Positions 34,830-47,630 of a stretch of DNA of 64,000 nucleotides are shown one piece after another. The notes beneath the pieces are model-generated. The model saw only the letters and a program-made list of their open reading frames with translations. It made no database searches and was not told where the DNA came from. The stretch comes from Corythucha ciliata. Its lineage: Eukaryota; Arthropoda; Insecta; Hemiptera; Tingidae. Numbering within the stretch: position 1 is the stretch's first letter; the number at the start of each line of letters is the position of its first letter. The position numbers and the translations under genes were made by a program. The DNA is taken from assembly GCA_038030265.1 (NCBI GenBank), contig CM075937.1, positions 14,880,001 through 14,944,000 on the forward strand, in the 5' to 3' direction.

Positions 34830-36185
34830 ATTTATTAAGAAAATGGTTAACTTGTTCGTCGGCGGCTCAAATTAGCCACTCTATGACCCTGGTGCAATCG
34901 CGTCAGCGTTGGTGGTTCAATTTACCTGGTAGTCTCCCCCCTGCACACCTACAACTTTTATTTCCTTATTTCATTTTATTTTTTTTCCTCCACTATCCAA
35001 GAGCAGGGGCATGGCACACGCCCCAGGCACGGAATCCTAAGTGGATTATTGTGCCGCTCTTGGATCGGTTGATCTAGTCTAGAGTCCCTCGCACCGTATG
35101 AGGTTGAGAAGGTCCTCAGCTAGTGCCTCGCAGGCCGGAACATAAATATCAGGCGTATGAAGCCCGAAAATGCTGATCCTGCGAAGATAGCTTTCTTCTC
35201 TTAATAAGGTTAGAGGTCGTCGCTTCTTAGAACCGATAAGAGATAATCGCTAACTGGACCCTTGAGCACGAGAGTGACAAGAATGATGAGCTAGCGCGCG
35301 CCGAGTGCGTTGCACTCGAAGAGATAAGCCCCTGCACCGGGGTGTGTTCTTTAGAACGGCCCGCCGAGGGTATGTTTTTTAAAAACTCCCCACGGCGGGT
35401 ATGCTCCTTAGAACTGCCCTCCACAGGTACGTCCCTGGTCCCATCAATGTCGTGTTTGACCTCGGTGGTATCCATGGACGGAGCAGCCGGTGACTGCGGC
35501 GTTCACGGAAGGTTCTCTGAGCCCCTTCCGAGTTCTTCATATAAACTTCTGGGTGAGCCCTTAAAGGTCCTGCCAGAAGCCAGGGTAATATAAGTCCACC
35601 GCCGGCAGAGCCCTACATGCCGTAAGCGCCGAGGCCTGCGGTAAGCCTATTACACCAGGGGATCGGCCGGTGCCCTGGGGGTCCGTTCAAAGCACACTTT
35701 GCCCCCTGTGCCATGCAGACCGTAGGTACGGACCAAACACCTTGTCTTGGGGGGGGGGGGATAGCTGGAGGAGGTAGGAGACGCCACCCCCTTCTGTCCC
35801 GGACTCAGGACAGCCCCTAACCCGTTGTTTGTCCACGGGGTCGTATTCGGCCCCCATGTCCAATGGGTGTGTCCGACAACGGACTCCTCACCGCACACGG
35901 TGCGCCTTATTCCGACCCAACCCACCATCGCACCGTATCAGGGAGCGGGTCGGCCCAATGGTGGGGTCCCCCATCCGCAACCCGGGGGACGCGCCCGATA
36001 AGGGAAACGAACCCCGTGAAAGGTTTGTAGCCATTCACACGGATCAAGTCCGTCACGGGTCCTTATTTCATGCCCATGCGAGTCGTAAATTAACGGTGAA
36101 AATGTGGCTGGTGAACAAAGTTCACCACGCGCCCGGTAGTGCTACTCAGATGAACGCGCCCGCTTCAGGGTTCAATTATCAATAT
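34830..36185. other. GC-rich block, possible retroelement 3' region
   Basis: From about 35000 to 36165 GC is far above the flanks, with CpG-rich tracts, a G run near 35748 and no ORF of recognisable domain. The texture resembles the GC-rich leader at 27120-27463. I read it as the 3' UTR of a non-LTR-type element, perhaps the same family as the DUF4780 ORF; this is inference. Confidence 0.4.
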
Positions 36186-36359
36186 ATGGGAGAAAAAAAA
36201 CGAAAGACAATATGGAAAAATAAAGTAAATTATGATCTATACTAATTGATTGAAATGGTTTAATGACTTAAGCTTTCTTAGAACGTTAAAAACTAGCTAC
36301 ATATACAATGTGTATATACTATACAAAGTGGTGCGGCGTGAAGTCACAACACAATTCCT

Positions 36360-36438
36360 TGCCATATTTAGCCATTTTCTTTGGGAAAAAAATAATGTTT
36401 CCAGCGATTTTTATTTTTTATGTTACTTATTCCTCATC
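36360..36438. repeat. Relic of the 20013-20510 MITE family
   Basis: CATATTTAGCCATTTTCTTT, then TGTTTCCAGCGATTTTTATT and ATGTTACTTATTCCTCAT closely match 20429-20510, including the terminal inverted end with small changes. The left half is not visible. Confidence 0.7.
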
Positions 36439-36599
36439 CTTTCGCAAGAATCAAGATCAGAAACTTGCAATTATGCAGATATTCAATCAGGAAAGTAGTT
36501 ATTTCGCTCAATTTAAGACTCAAACTTGAAAATTGAACGCTTGGCGCTCAATAATAACGGCTATTCGTGATGATGCTATATTGATGCAGAAAAGGGCCG

Positions 36600-36930
36600 G
36601 CCAGCCCAAGGTCCAGGCTCACTAAACAAGGGAGAATCTAAAACTTTTGCAATTCCGCTCGAATCCAAGCCGTGGAACTCGCTAAATTAAACCCAAGAAG
36701 CCGCGGAAAAAACAGGCCGGAGCTTAAAAAACCTTACATTTCCAATTTCGCGAATATTATTGTGCCTAAAACAATTGTTACTTTGCGGAAATCCGTCAGG
36801 GCACTTTGTAGCTGTGAATGACAGATTTTTTCACTTATTTATGGTTTTTCATTGAGACGGTATTTAGGATTATTTCGGCTTTTAGGGGCAAAATGTTTAG
36901 TTTTTAATGCAAATCAGCCAGTTTTGAAGC
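36600..36930 (+). repeat. Degenerate ~30-bp array, subfamily B
   Basis: Units such as CTAAAACTTTTGCAATTCCG and CTTACATTTCCAATTTCGCG. Short and decayed. Confidence 0.6.
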
Positions 36931-38387
36931 GGTGAATTGACGGTTGCCGAGAGCTGATGGTTTCGAGCCAAGACGAGTTGATGCTGGGATGCTGTTCCCT
37001 CCTGGCTAAGCCCTTGAGTCGATGAAAGAACGTGAAACTTGCAGGACAAACTTGAAGGGAGTTTTAAATGTTAACGAAACACCGGGGGGCAAGTTTGTTT
37101 CACGTTTTAAAGAGTATCTCGAACACAATCTCATTGTGGTAAATACTTCCTTTCCTAAAAGAACATTGAAGTCCATCACAAAAAGTCAAAGTGACACAAA
37201 GATGCAGTGTGGTAGTGTGGTGATGGTTGGGGGCATGGAAACCTGATGGACAAAATCGCTAGAATATTATGTTTCATAAAAAGAAAGAGTTCATCGCCTT
37301 CCTTTTGGAACCCTTCGCAAGATGAAATCCTAGATCCGCCCCTGACGGCTTTATAATTTTTTCAGCGATTTTTTTTTTTCGCTTTTTGCCATGGACTAAA
37401 GCTTTTCTCTCAACTTTAGCCGCGCACTTGGCCGAAGAGTAGTGAACTGTTTTACAGTTAATGCAGTGTACAGAAGTTTTTGCTGATGAAGGGAACCATA
37501 AACTGTGCATTAGACATTTTTCCCTCTAAATTTTAGCCAGGAAGTTGTATCGAGAAACCACGAATTAGCGGCCTGGTACGGCTCGCCCCCCTCACGACTA
37601 TACCTCGATACGCTACTGTTCTGGTCCGACGTCCTAGTACATAATAGCAATTATCTGTGTCAAAACCTAATTTTTAATGAAATCAGAAGAACACTGTTGT
37701 CTTTTTGTCGTGGGAGGGGGAGGGTAGGATTTTCCCCGTCACAGAATACTATTCACCCTCTCCTCTGCGTCGCCACATCACAGTCCTCGTCCTATCCTGT
37801 TTTCAACTTCTAGTTTCTAGCGGCCGCAGTGCCGCATCAGCTCGCTCACCTCGTTATTGCTCCTGTCGACTAATTTATGCCCCATGTGACATCCAGAAAA
37901 GGTATAATCATGGTAATTTATAAAGCCCAGAAGCCGTACAAAAAAGGATGTAATAAATAAACAAAAAACTGTGGGCTTTGGGCTATCTTTTGGGAATCTC
38001 CGACATACCGTGGACATCATTGGTGTCTCCTAGCGCGTAAAAAAATGTGTTTCAAAACCATAATGTAATGCAAAGTATTTAATTAATAAAAACGTTAGTA
38101 GAAGCGGTGAGGGGGTCCTTGTTTAATGATTTCCGCTCTGCTGCAGTCGCGTCGTATTATAATATCCTATAAACAATGCAAAAGGGTTGTGAAAAAATGA
38201 CAAGGGAGAGGTGAGGCGAAATTCGCGAATGTTAAACATACAGCTTCAAGAGCACTTTTCGCAGTTGGCTTTATTATTTTCTCGGTCGGCGATTGCATTT
38301 TTCCGCTTGCCTAGCTAGCCTTCTGCGACAATGTTTGAGCGCGCCGGCTGTGGAGGCCAAGGGCTTTGTAATCAACGGTCATTAACG

Positions 38388-38425
<38 letters not shown>

Positions 38426-40315
38426 GAGCCGCCCCGCATTAAGCGATTGCGATTTAACTCTTGTTTAACTTGGCTACATTGTTGTCTATTACGAACAAAA
38501 ATAATCACTTCTTAGTGATGATCACAATTTACGCCTAGTAAAAATGTTTTTCTGCACGCAGGAAAACCCCTCACCGCCATTTTCTCGCACATTTAGCACG
38601 TGCGAGACACCTTTTAGTGAATTGATGATTTCCTCATTTGGAAAGGTATCAAGAGCACTAAAAGAAAAAAACGCACTAAGACTTTTGTTACAACGATCTT
38701 TGTTATTGTATATAGCGCTTGATGATTATGCGGAAAACTACTTGAAAACTGGGTTTCCCCTAGTAAGTGGCTCAAATTATACTCTGGGTAAAACAAGAGG
38801 GGTTTTTAACAAAATATTACGTGACATAATGACCCTATAATTATTTAAATTTGATACGTTATCGTGAAATTCAGAACTCGGATGAGACCAAAAATTGATA
38901 ATAGGGCGCTCGACGTAAAAAAGTGTTGTATGTTCTTGAGCAGCGACCAACATGTATACAGCCGAGTGAGATTTTTTTGTGACTTTATAGGGGTCAAGGT
39001 CCCTCCGTATTTATCTGACGTCTCCCCCGCTGATCTCAATTGCGATTTCTTCTAGAGAAATGAACTCTTCGCAATGAGTGTGCAAATTATTCAGGAAATT
39101 AGTGAAAGACGCGCATGATGGGGAGGGCCAAAACCCTCTTAGGAAACAATGACAAGTGCTTGTATTTTATATTACATACAATATGGAAAGTTCGTCATTG
39201 TTGACGGTTTGTCGAACAGGGAAAAAGTCCGTATTCAGCTGTCGACTTTAGAACTAAAGGAAAAATGGCGCTAATGCCGCGTAAAAGGCGAATACAGTCA
39301 TTTATAATTGCAGTAATGAAATAATTAATAAATACTCAAGTCGACAAACAGACGATCCTCCCCACCCCCTTTCCATAATAATCATGGTGAAGGGTGGTAA
39401 TTACCACGCTTTTAACTAATTAAAGCGTTGTCGAACGTTCTTTTTTTCTCTCTCTCTTTTAGGAACCATTCCAAGACTTTATAAGGGGTTTTTACTTCCT
39501 TTTTTTCTTTTTTCTAATAAATTGACATTGACAACGTCGATTAAAGAAGAGTGCCGATCAAGTCAAAAAGGTGGAAAGGAAATATAAATATAACGAAATC
39601 CATCGCTGTAGAGCGTATAGTAAAATAAGGAAAACAAATCATCCACTTACACAGGTTTGTCATAAGGAGGATTTTAAATCGTCTTATTCGTTCGTTTTTT
39701 GTTATGTTTTTGTTTCTTTTGACAAAAGTATAGGAAACGAAAAGGAATGGCACTGACGCACGGAATTTAGCACCTCTCGAAAAAACTTCCCGGCACTCGC
39801 GGATATTCCGTGACTAAATACAGCCCTCACACTCTAAAAGACTTTAAGGACACCGAACAGAAATGATTTACCGGCGTTGGAACGTTTCTAAAAACGGCGG
39901 CGTCCTAATTGTTAGGCCGCGCTCACCTTGTTGACTCTAATGATATTGTTTTGTTTTTCAAGTGAAAAGTCTCAGGAATTAATAGCGAAAAATAACCGAA
40001 AACAATACGGCGGGTACAGATAGGCTGCATGCAAACTATCTTTGTATTTTTTTGTGGCCTCCCTTTCTAATAATTCTGGAATTTCGATTGAAACAATATA
40101 ATATAGGGAGAGAACGGGTAATCTTTTAGTGGGTCGTGCGAGCATGGAATATGCGTTTGAACGCAAGTCCCACGTGGAGAACTGTGCGTGTTCTCATGGC
40201 TCCGCCTACAACTTCTCGCGAGAAAAATAGACTCAAAACCAGTGAGTACACTCCTCCGATCCACACCTATGATCGGTACCTGGCGCAGCAGGTCAGATTA
40301 GGCATTTGAATGACA
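36931..40315. other. Gene-free stretch
   Basis: No supportable gene. It contains a transposon-like end (minus-strand CAGGGGCGGATCTAGGATTT, about 37325-37346) followed by a short reverse subfamily A stretch (37370-37575), a 34-bp A run at 38388-38421, and otherwise unique-looking AT-rich sequence. Confidence 0.5.
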
Positions 40316-40319
40316 TGAA

Positions 40320-40460
40320 TCGCCACTTATGCGCCATCTGAAAGGCGCACATGATCAACTCAGCTATTTTTAGGGCACGAATCGCCAGCAGTTAAGGTTC
40401 TCAGCGTAAAGGTTCAATTTGACAATTTTTGAAGCACGAACGGGCTGACTCGGTTGGCTA
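40320..40460 (-). repeat. Subfamily C units, short
   Basis: GCTATTTTTAGGGCACGAAT and GACAATTTTTGAAGCACGAA. Two or three units preceding the larger A-C array. Confidence 0.55.
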
Positions 40461-40679
40461 TTTGTAACCAAACTGGTACTATACAGGTACATGAAAAAGA
40501 ATTTTGGTATGTGGTAGGACAGCGATATTGGGTTTCTTTCGACGATTTCCAGTACAACCGACCTGGAGATGGAACGTTGCAAGGCGACCACCTATTCTAC
40601 CAAAAGTAGTGTGAAAAGCAAAAAAATATTCTATTTAGCCCTCAGAATCGCTATTCGGAAGGCTGAAAATGTGAGGTTA

Positions 40680-41215
40680 AAAAAGGGAATTCGCTGATCG
40701 CCCACATTGAGCGGATAAAGTTGAGAAGTCACACAAATAAGCAGTTTTCGGGGGGCAAGTATACGCAGGAAAAAGTTTGGAAAAAGCGCTAATACTCGTG
40801 GCTAAAACTGCGAAAAAAGGGTTCATTCCTTGTTTCTCGATGCAACTTCTACGACCGAATTTGAGAAAAAATCGGAGTAAAGAGGCCACTTTACGGCCTT
40901 TAAAAGTAGAAAATAAGCTATTGTGCTGTTATTTGGCCTAGGTCGCGGCTAAAATGAAGAAAAATCGCTAATTCACGGATAAAGTAAAACCGTTAATTCG
41001 GGGATACAAAATATGACGAAAACACTAATTCGTGGCTAAAATGGAGAAAAATGCAAATCTGTGGCAAAAAATGATAATGCGAGGCAAAATGTTTAAAAAG
41101 CTGCTACTTTGCGGTCCATATTGAGAAAAATCACAAAGTATACGGCTAAAAATAAGAATAAACGCTAGTTCGCGAATAAAAAAATAGAAAAAACGCTAAA
41201 TTCGCGAGGGTTTGA
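40680..41215 (+). repeat. Degenerate ~30-bp array, subfamily A
   Basis: About 17 units, for example CTAATTCGTGGCTAAAATGG and TCGCTAATTCACGGATAAAG. Followed within about 15 bp by subfamily C units in the opposite sense. Confidence 0.8.
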
Positions 41216-41229
41216 ATAACCGTTATTGC

Positions 41230-41850
41230 AATTTTTGAGGCCCGAGTTTTGTCAGTTTAGATTATTTTCAAAGCGTCAAGGCTCAGTTGAACCATTCATG
41301 TAAACCACGCATAGTTGGTTTTGATCAATCTCTAGGCTTTAATTGCTAGTTCGGCCCTTTTTACGGTGCACTGTCAGTATGGTAATTTATTTCTAGGGCC
41401 TAAATTATCAGTGTGATATTTTGAGGGGGCCGAATCGCCATTTTTAGAGCATCAATTGCCAGTTCGCGGGCCATTTTCACTGCAGGAATCGTCTGTTTCG
41501 GCATTTTCGAGGAGTGAATCATCATTTTTAGGGTCCATAGAGTCAGTTATTGTCTTTTTTTATAGCTTGATTAGTCAGCTGTGGTAATTTTAGGGCGCAC
41601 AGACATAGTCACGTTTTGCCATTTATAGGGCACGAATAAGTACGTCAAGCCAAGGTGCGAATGATGGTCAGTTTGGCCATTCTTGGCACACGATTGGTTG
41701 ATTTTGCTGAATTTTCAGGGTAAGAGTCATCTGTTTAGGCATTTTCAAAGGCGTGATTCGTCAGTTTAACCATTTTTAAGGCTCGCAAAGTTAGTTTGAC
41801 TATTTTCATCGAGGAAATCGCTAGTTTGTGGATTGTGCCTATTCTGACGT
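41230..41850 (-). repeat. Degenerate ~30-bp array, subfamily C
   Basis: Plus-strand units of the type GCCATTTTTAGAGCATCAAT then TGCCAGTTCG. CATTTT cores at 41439, 41472, 41502 and 41523 show spacings of 33, 30 and one shortened unit. Confidence 0.75.
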
Positions 41851-43375
41851 CTTGACAACCCGCTCTTGAGTCCCCGCGATTGAGAACTAAGTCGATCGTC
41901 CTTTCATTAACCCCTGCTGCTCACTGAACACGGAAACTGCCTATTCTGGATTTATGGCACTTTATTTGTGTACAAATTTGCTACTGGTAACTTGTTTGGC
42001 TATTCGACTCAGTATATAGTTAGACTGCTGGTAGATAATTATACACCAAGATTCTTCAAGAAATAGACGATAAGGCCAAACACCCAGTCTCTCACATCAA
42101 AATTGATCGATCCTGAGGGAGAGCTATGGGTCTTCACAAGAGTTTCAGGCCGAAGCGGCGAGCTATAAATTGTTTCTACGCTACACTAAAACCTCATAGT
42201 AGAGTAGTAAAGACTCATTTAACAGTGCCAGCTGGGTATAATGAGTGCCCTACGGGTAAATTTCAAAAGCTTCGAGGCCGTTGAGTCATTATATTATGTG
42301 GAGCTGAAATGATCATAAATCCGATGTTTCATTTTGTTTTGCAAATTAAATCTATAGGTATCGGTTTTTATACTGCTAAAATTGATAGCCACTCACAATT
42401 AGTACAACTTGTACATTTGAGCCTGAGGCGACGGGTCTGAAGGCGACTAATGGAATTTCAATCCAATTTCACAGGCCTATGGGCCTAGGTCTCCCGACCA
42501 GAAATTCTTGTAATCAATTTGTTAATTCGATCGATTTTTCATCAAAAAAATGTCACGTCCGCCATTCAGAACAACAATCTCTTTTCTAAAGGACACTCCA
42601 AACAACGCTTGTTCACGTAACTTTAAAAAAAGGTGAATTCCAACACTCCCCAGGCTAATTCTGTGTATGTTCATTTTGAACGCGATTCGAGTTGACAGGC
42701 GACCTTCTCTGACCACCCACTGTTTTTAGTGACGCCCAGAAGGAGAAGTTAGTAGGAAATTAACTACTTCTTCCCATAATAATTCACCGAACAGCCCTCG
42801 AAATGGCGCTGTAGAGGGGAAGGGTGGGTCGGATAATAAATCTGCTCGTGTCCGGTTTCTCGGTTTGTAGTTTTTTTTGTTTATTACTACCGTGTTGATT
42901 TGTCGATTCCATTTCCTCGTTTAATTTCAAATTAGCCGATTGTGCTTACTTTTTGTGCGCATTTTTTGAAGGGAGAAGGATACACGTATATCTAGACGTG
43001 AAAGGAGGAAATTATAGTCGGTAAGTTGAAGGCAGTCGCGCAAACATTTTGTTCTGAAAACGGAATTCCTTCTCATTCCATCATCATCAAGTGCGTATAT
43101 TTTCACAGAGAAGGACGAGAGATTCAAAAAAAATGTCTTGAGGTTTTATCAGATTATTTTTGTAGTCTGATTTTTAGGTCTTGCGTGTATTGAAATTAAA
43201 AGTCTGGAATCGAAAAATTCCTCGTTTTAGACTGTTCAACATTGAATTATCTTGACTCGAGAGCAAAACTGAGCTATAAAAGAATCCAGTCGTAAATGTT
43301 ATGAATGGGATGTTGGAAGGCCGAAGAGGCTTCGCAAACGAATGCCAAAATCTCTGATCAGGGCGATAACTGAAC
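41851..43375. other. Gene-free stretch
   Basis: No supportable coding or RNA gene. Unique-looking sequence; the short open frames lack domains. Confidence 0.5.
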
Positions 43376-43743
43376 GGCTGGCACGAACAACGTTGCAACA
43401 GGCAAAATTAAATTTTTAGAGAGTCAAACTTTTTTACTAGGAACAAAATTTGCTCGGTATGATTTGTTGGCTCTCATGGCTGCCACCACTGCTCAAAACA
43501 CTCCCGGAGCTCTTCCCATTACCACCGTGTACAAGCCGTGTTACAACATTGGGCGTGTTCCTATATTCATCGATGGACCCATCGATGGATTAGGTTTCCA
43601 TAGTGATTGATCTTTCCCTCACACTTATCATGTGTTAGTTTTGTACCATAATCCATCGATGAATTTAGGAACACGCTCATTATTCCAGTAAAATCTTCAC
43701 TTTTAGAAAAAAATGTCTGTTACAACGTTGTTCGTGCCAGCCA
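43376..43743. mobile_element. Outer MITE with 25-bp inverted ends
   Basis: GGCTGGCACGAACAACGTTG plus CAACA at 43376-43400 matches the reverse complement of 43719-43743 with one mismatch. A separate MITE is nested within it. Confidence 0.87.
43551..43678. mobile_element. Inner MITE nested in the 43376-43743 element
   Basis: GGGCGTGTTCCTATATTCAT plus CGATGGA on the left matches the complement of 43652-43678 with two mismatches; 128 bp. It is flanked by ATT on both sides (43548-43550, 43679-43681), a likely 3-bp target duplication. Confidence 0.87.
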
Positions 43744-44299
43744 TTCGACTGATAAATGTACCGTTCGGTCGTGATACACCTATGCCATTATCTCTCCATA
43801 AAAAGGTATGCCATCGTTATTATTGGAATACAGGTATGCGAAAAATAGATTTCAGTGCTAAATTAAGAATAATATCGAATACCTATACCTATGATAATAA
43901 TACGTATATACCTACTACCAACCTCCTTATAAACGCTTCGAAAAGGGGAGACTCGTATAGAAATGGTAAGTATGAACTTTAGCAGCGAAGAACGTTTTAA
44001 CACCTTTATGTAAAGCTCTACATAAATTATTTCACACCGACTGAAGTGTATTAACATGTACACGGTTCTAAATTACCGGGAGGGGTGCCACAAGGGTAAA
44101 TTACGAAATCGCGAAACGATCGAGAAAATTACGATAAGGACTTAAATACATTATTTTTTCGTAAATATACGAAGAATATTTACGCATAGGCGTTTACTGC
44201 TTTGGTGTGTTACCCCCCTTCCACCACAAAGAGGGTTTCTTACTATATGCGTATAATACGAACGAATTTCAGTACCTACGAAAAAAAAAATTACGACAT

Positions 44300-44575
44300 C
44301 TGGACAAAAAAAGTCCATTTCTTGAAAAGGAAATCGCGTTTGTCCAGTTGCTAAAATTAAGCTTCCTTGCTGCAAGTGGATGCACGACGTCATTTTTTAG
44401 CTGGTTTTTGAGTGCTCAGTAAATAAAACAAAACTTGTTTTAGCATCTGAGATTCTTCACTCATCCATTTAACGAAAAGCATAATGTTGTGCATCCACTG
44501 GCAGCAAGGACGCTTGATTTCAGCAACTGGACAAACACGATTTCCTTTCGAGAAATGGACAATTTTTTTGTCCAG
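44300..44575. mobile_element. Foldback element with ~95-bp inverted arms
   Basis: The left arm (about 44300-44393: CTGGACAAAAAAAGTCCATT, AAGTGGATGCACGACGTCAT) and the right arm (about 44481-44575) are imperfect reverse complements. The spacer is ~90 bp. No ORF. Confidence 0.82.
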
Positions 44576-45278
44576 TTCTCGTAATTGTTTGAAGTTACGG
44601 CAAGTGGAGCCACTTCGTGAAATGGACATCCATTTCCACGACTCCAGCCAACCTTACAAACTGTAAAATCACATGTTATTTTATAATTTTCCAGTTTGTG
44701 AGAGAGCTTCGAGGTTGAGCAAAATTAGAGGAACAACTTGGCATACGGGCCTTAATCGTGTAAAAGGCGCTTAAGGCCCATTTTACTAAGGCACTATACC
44801 CTAAACTTGGCAATGTATCCTACGGGATACAAAGTTTCATTACGTCACTTTACACTTCGTGACGTCTCAAGATCCCGCTTACCAGCTGCATTATGTTCGA
44901 AACTGTTATTGAATCGGTTATTAAAAACCGCCACAAAGATTCAGTGAGCATTGCGGGTTGTTTATCAAAGTTTTTCCGCCGGCTGTTGTCTCGCTTGCGC
45001 TCGTCGTACTGGTAAGTTTTTTGTATTTTTTATTCAGCCTTTCCTTTGAAATAGAGGCGTACGAAATTTTTCTCTGTGAAAAAATACTTGTTTCTTTCAT
45101 TTCTTGGTTTAAAAAAAAAGATTGCCGCTCTCCCGAGCATGATAAGAGATTTCATAAAATGTATCCCTCCGGATACGCTGCCAAGTGCACCGGCGTTTTT
45201 CGTCAGCACTGAATTTCTTCAAAAAACTGCGTGTAGTCACGAGCCTTCTTTCAAATTTCAGAATTTTCCGTTCTAAAA

Positions 45279-47196
45279 ATGTATGCCGGATTTCGGAGCC
45301 GTTCCGAAAAAATTTTGTCGCTTTTACCAAGAGTTGATATCGATTCGGAGGATGAGGAAGAAGCCGACGTGAACGACGTCGAAGTACTGGAGGAAGATCT
45401 AGAAAAAAATGTGCAAGAGCTCTTTGAAGTGATCGAAGAATTCGATTGTGTTGCGGAAGGGGATCGTGATGATTCCTTAGTTGCCGTCCCTGAATCACTT
45501 CCACCTACAACCACTTCACCGGCTTCACTTCCACCTACAACCACTTCACCGGCTAAGATCTCGAGGAAAAGGAAACAACTGCCACCAAAAACAGCTTCCA
45601 AAAATCCGAAATTCGAATAGAAGTAAAAATTTATGTAGTGCTTCTATAAATTTTTGCTTCCATATTCACTTTCCCATTATACGTTATTCTAGGTGGAAGT
45701 GGAAGAACGATGACCTCAAAGGAGTAGTGACTATTCCGGACGACCCGCTGAGGCCAATCAGGAAGAAGCTTTGCCCCATTGATTACTTCCTCAGATTCTT
45801 CTCCGACGATGTACTGGAGCTTATACTTGAACAAACTAAGCTATACGGAATTCAAAAAACTGGTGACGCCGTAGACATAGGACTGCTAGATATTAAGCAA
45901 TTCGTAGCTATAAATTTGATCATGGGAGTCATAAAAATGCCTGCGTATACCGACTACTGGGCGAATGGTACGAGGTGTGAGCAAGTGGCCAAAATAGTTA
46001 CCCTCAAAAGATACCAATTCCTCAGACGGTTCATACATTTCTCCAACAACAACGAGGCAAATGCAGATCGGTTTTTCAAAATTAGAGCCCTATCGGAATT
46101 AATACGAAAAAATTGTTACAACCAAATGAACGAGAAAAGACAGGCCATAGACGAAATGATGATTCCTTATAAGGGTCAGAAAGCCGGGAGTCGAAGGCAA
46201 TACATAAAGTCAAAGCCCAAAAAATGGGGTTTCAAGCTATTCGTTAGAGCCGGCGTATCCGGAATAGTGTATGACTTTTTGATCTACGACGGGCCAGACA
46301 CGTTCAAATCAATTGAATTTACAGCTTTCGAAGAAAATGTCAGCATGGCTCCTAAAGTCGTAATTGCCCTCTGTAAAACGATTCCGGATCGCCCCTTGAC
46401 TGCTGTGTACTTCGATAATTTTTTTTCAACCCTCCCTCTCGTGGTATACCTCAGAGAGGAGTATGGGATTTTATCATTGGGAACCGTTAGGGAAAATAGG
46501 TTACCGGTACTAGATTTCCCTCCAGAAAGAGACTTCAAAAAAAACAAAAGGGGTTTTTTTGTGCAAAAAACAGACAATAAAAATAATATTTCAGTGGTGA
46601 AATGGCTAGATAACAAGCCGGTAGTATTTGTCAGTAGCTTCGTTGGAGTAAACCCTCTGACTTCTAAAAAAAGGTGGAGTAAAGACGAAAAACAAAAAGT
46701 AGAGGTAGAATGTCCACAAATAGTGACACAATACAATAAGCACATGGGAGGAGTGGATCTTGCCGACATGTTGGTGGCGTTGTATCGCACTGACTACACA
46801 ACTCACAAATGGTACATGGGCATTTTCTCACAACTATTGGACATATGTGTCAACAACGCTTGGTTGACGTATCGTCAGGATGTAGGAAAAAGGAATGCCA
46901 TGCCTTTGAAAAAATTCCGATTGGAAATCGCCCAAAGCCTACTACCAAGAGCTGTGGGCCGGCCGAGATCTGCAGGGTCCGATTCAACGCCAACTGGGCC
47001 TACAAGATCCTCTCCTTCATTGCCCCCAACTCCCTCGTCACGATTTGACCAAGAGGGTCATTTCCCTTCTTTCACGACTAAGGGCAGATGCAAAAACTGC
47101 CATTCGGGGCAAACTTCAGTTCAGTGCATCAAATGCGAAGTAAGGCTTTGCTTAGTGCCTCAAAGAAATTGTTTCGTGAATTTTCATACAAATTGA
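45279..47196 (+). CDS. piggyBac transposase, near-intact, two exons
   Basis: Excises and reinserts the element at TTAA by a DDE/D mechanism. Exon 1 (45279-45622) codes an acidic N-terminus (DIDSEDEEEADVNDVEVLEE) and two copies of SLPPTTTSPA. A 70-bp intron (45623-45692, GT-AG) joins in frame to the core, ending at 47196; about 615 codons, normal for the family. Catalytic Asp: AIDEMMIPYKG (46150), VYFDNFFSTLP (46414), GGVDLADM (46756 and 46765). The C-terminal Cys-rich domain has CKNC, CIKCEVRLC and HTN at the end. The one defect seen is TAG at 45618-45620, five bases before the intron donor. Start: the first ATG of exon 1. The alternative is that the intron is not real and translation starts downstream. 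Confidence 0.93.
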
Positions 47197-47630
47197 GTAC
47201 CTATTTTGTAATATTTTTAATAAGATGAATCCGGCCACCTCTAATTGAACACTTGCCTTTTTTTTGTGAATAGAGTTTATAGATTCCTCCTACATTAGTT
47301 GATGAAATTTATAATGTGATAAATCTATGGCTTTTGTACTTTACTATGTTATGTGTGCTTTATAAAAATAATTTTGAATACACAGTTCCTATAAGAAGAC
47401 TTCGTGCGGATGAAAAACTTTGTAACCTGAGACATCCAACTTATGCGCAACACAGATCGTTTGTCATGAAGTAGGGGACACTACGTGTTAAGCTTTTGGA
47501 CGGCCGAGCTCCCCCTTAGGGGCGGCAAAATCTATACTTGACCCCCCCCCCAACCAAGACCTGGTACTACTACTGGGACCTGGCACTGTACTCGGAACTA
47601 TAGCAATTTCGAATAGGTCTGCATCGTGGA

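Noticed and set aside
35829..36245. 138-codon open frame in the GC-rich block
   Set aside because: GC-rich sequence has few stops by chance, and the translation shows no domain or family motif.
36931..40315. Search for CRISPR, rRNA, bacterial genes or phage-like modules
   Set aside because: None present. All direct repeats in the window are tandem satellites, LTRs or transposon parts, and gene structure is eukaryotic.
45109..45601. Minus-strand open frames of 116-131 codons opposite the transposase N-terminus
   Set aside because: Shadows of the piggyBac coding sequence, with low-complexity Ser-rich translation.
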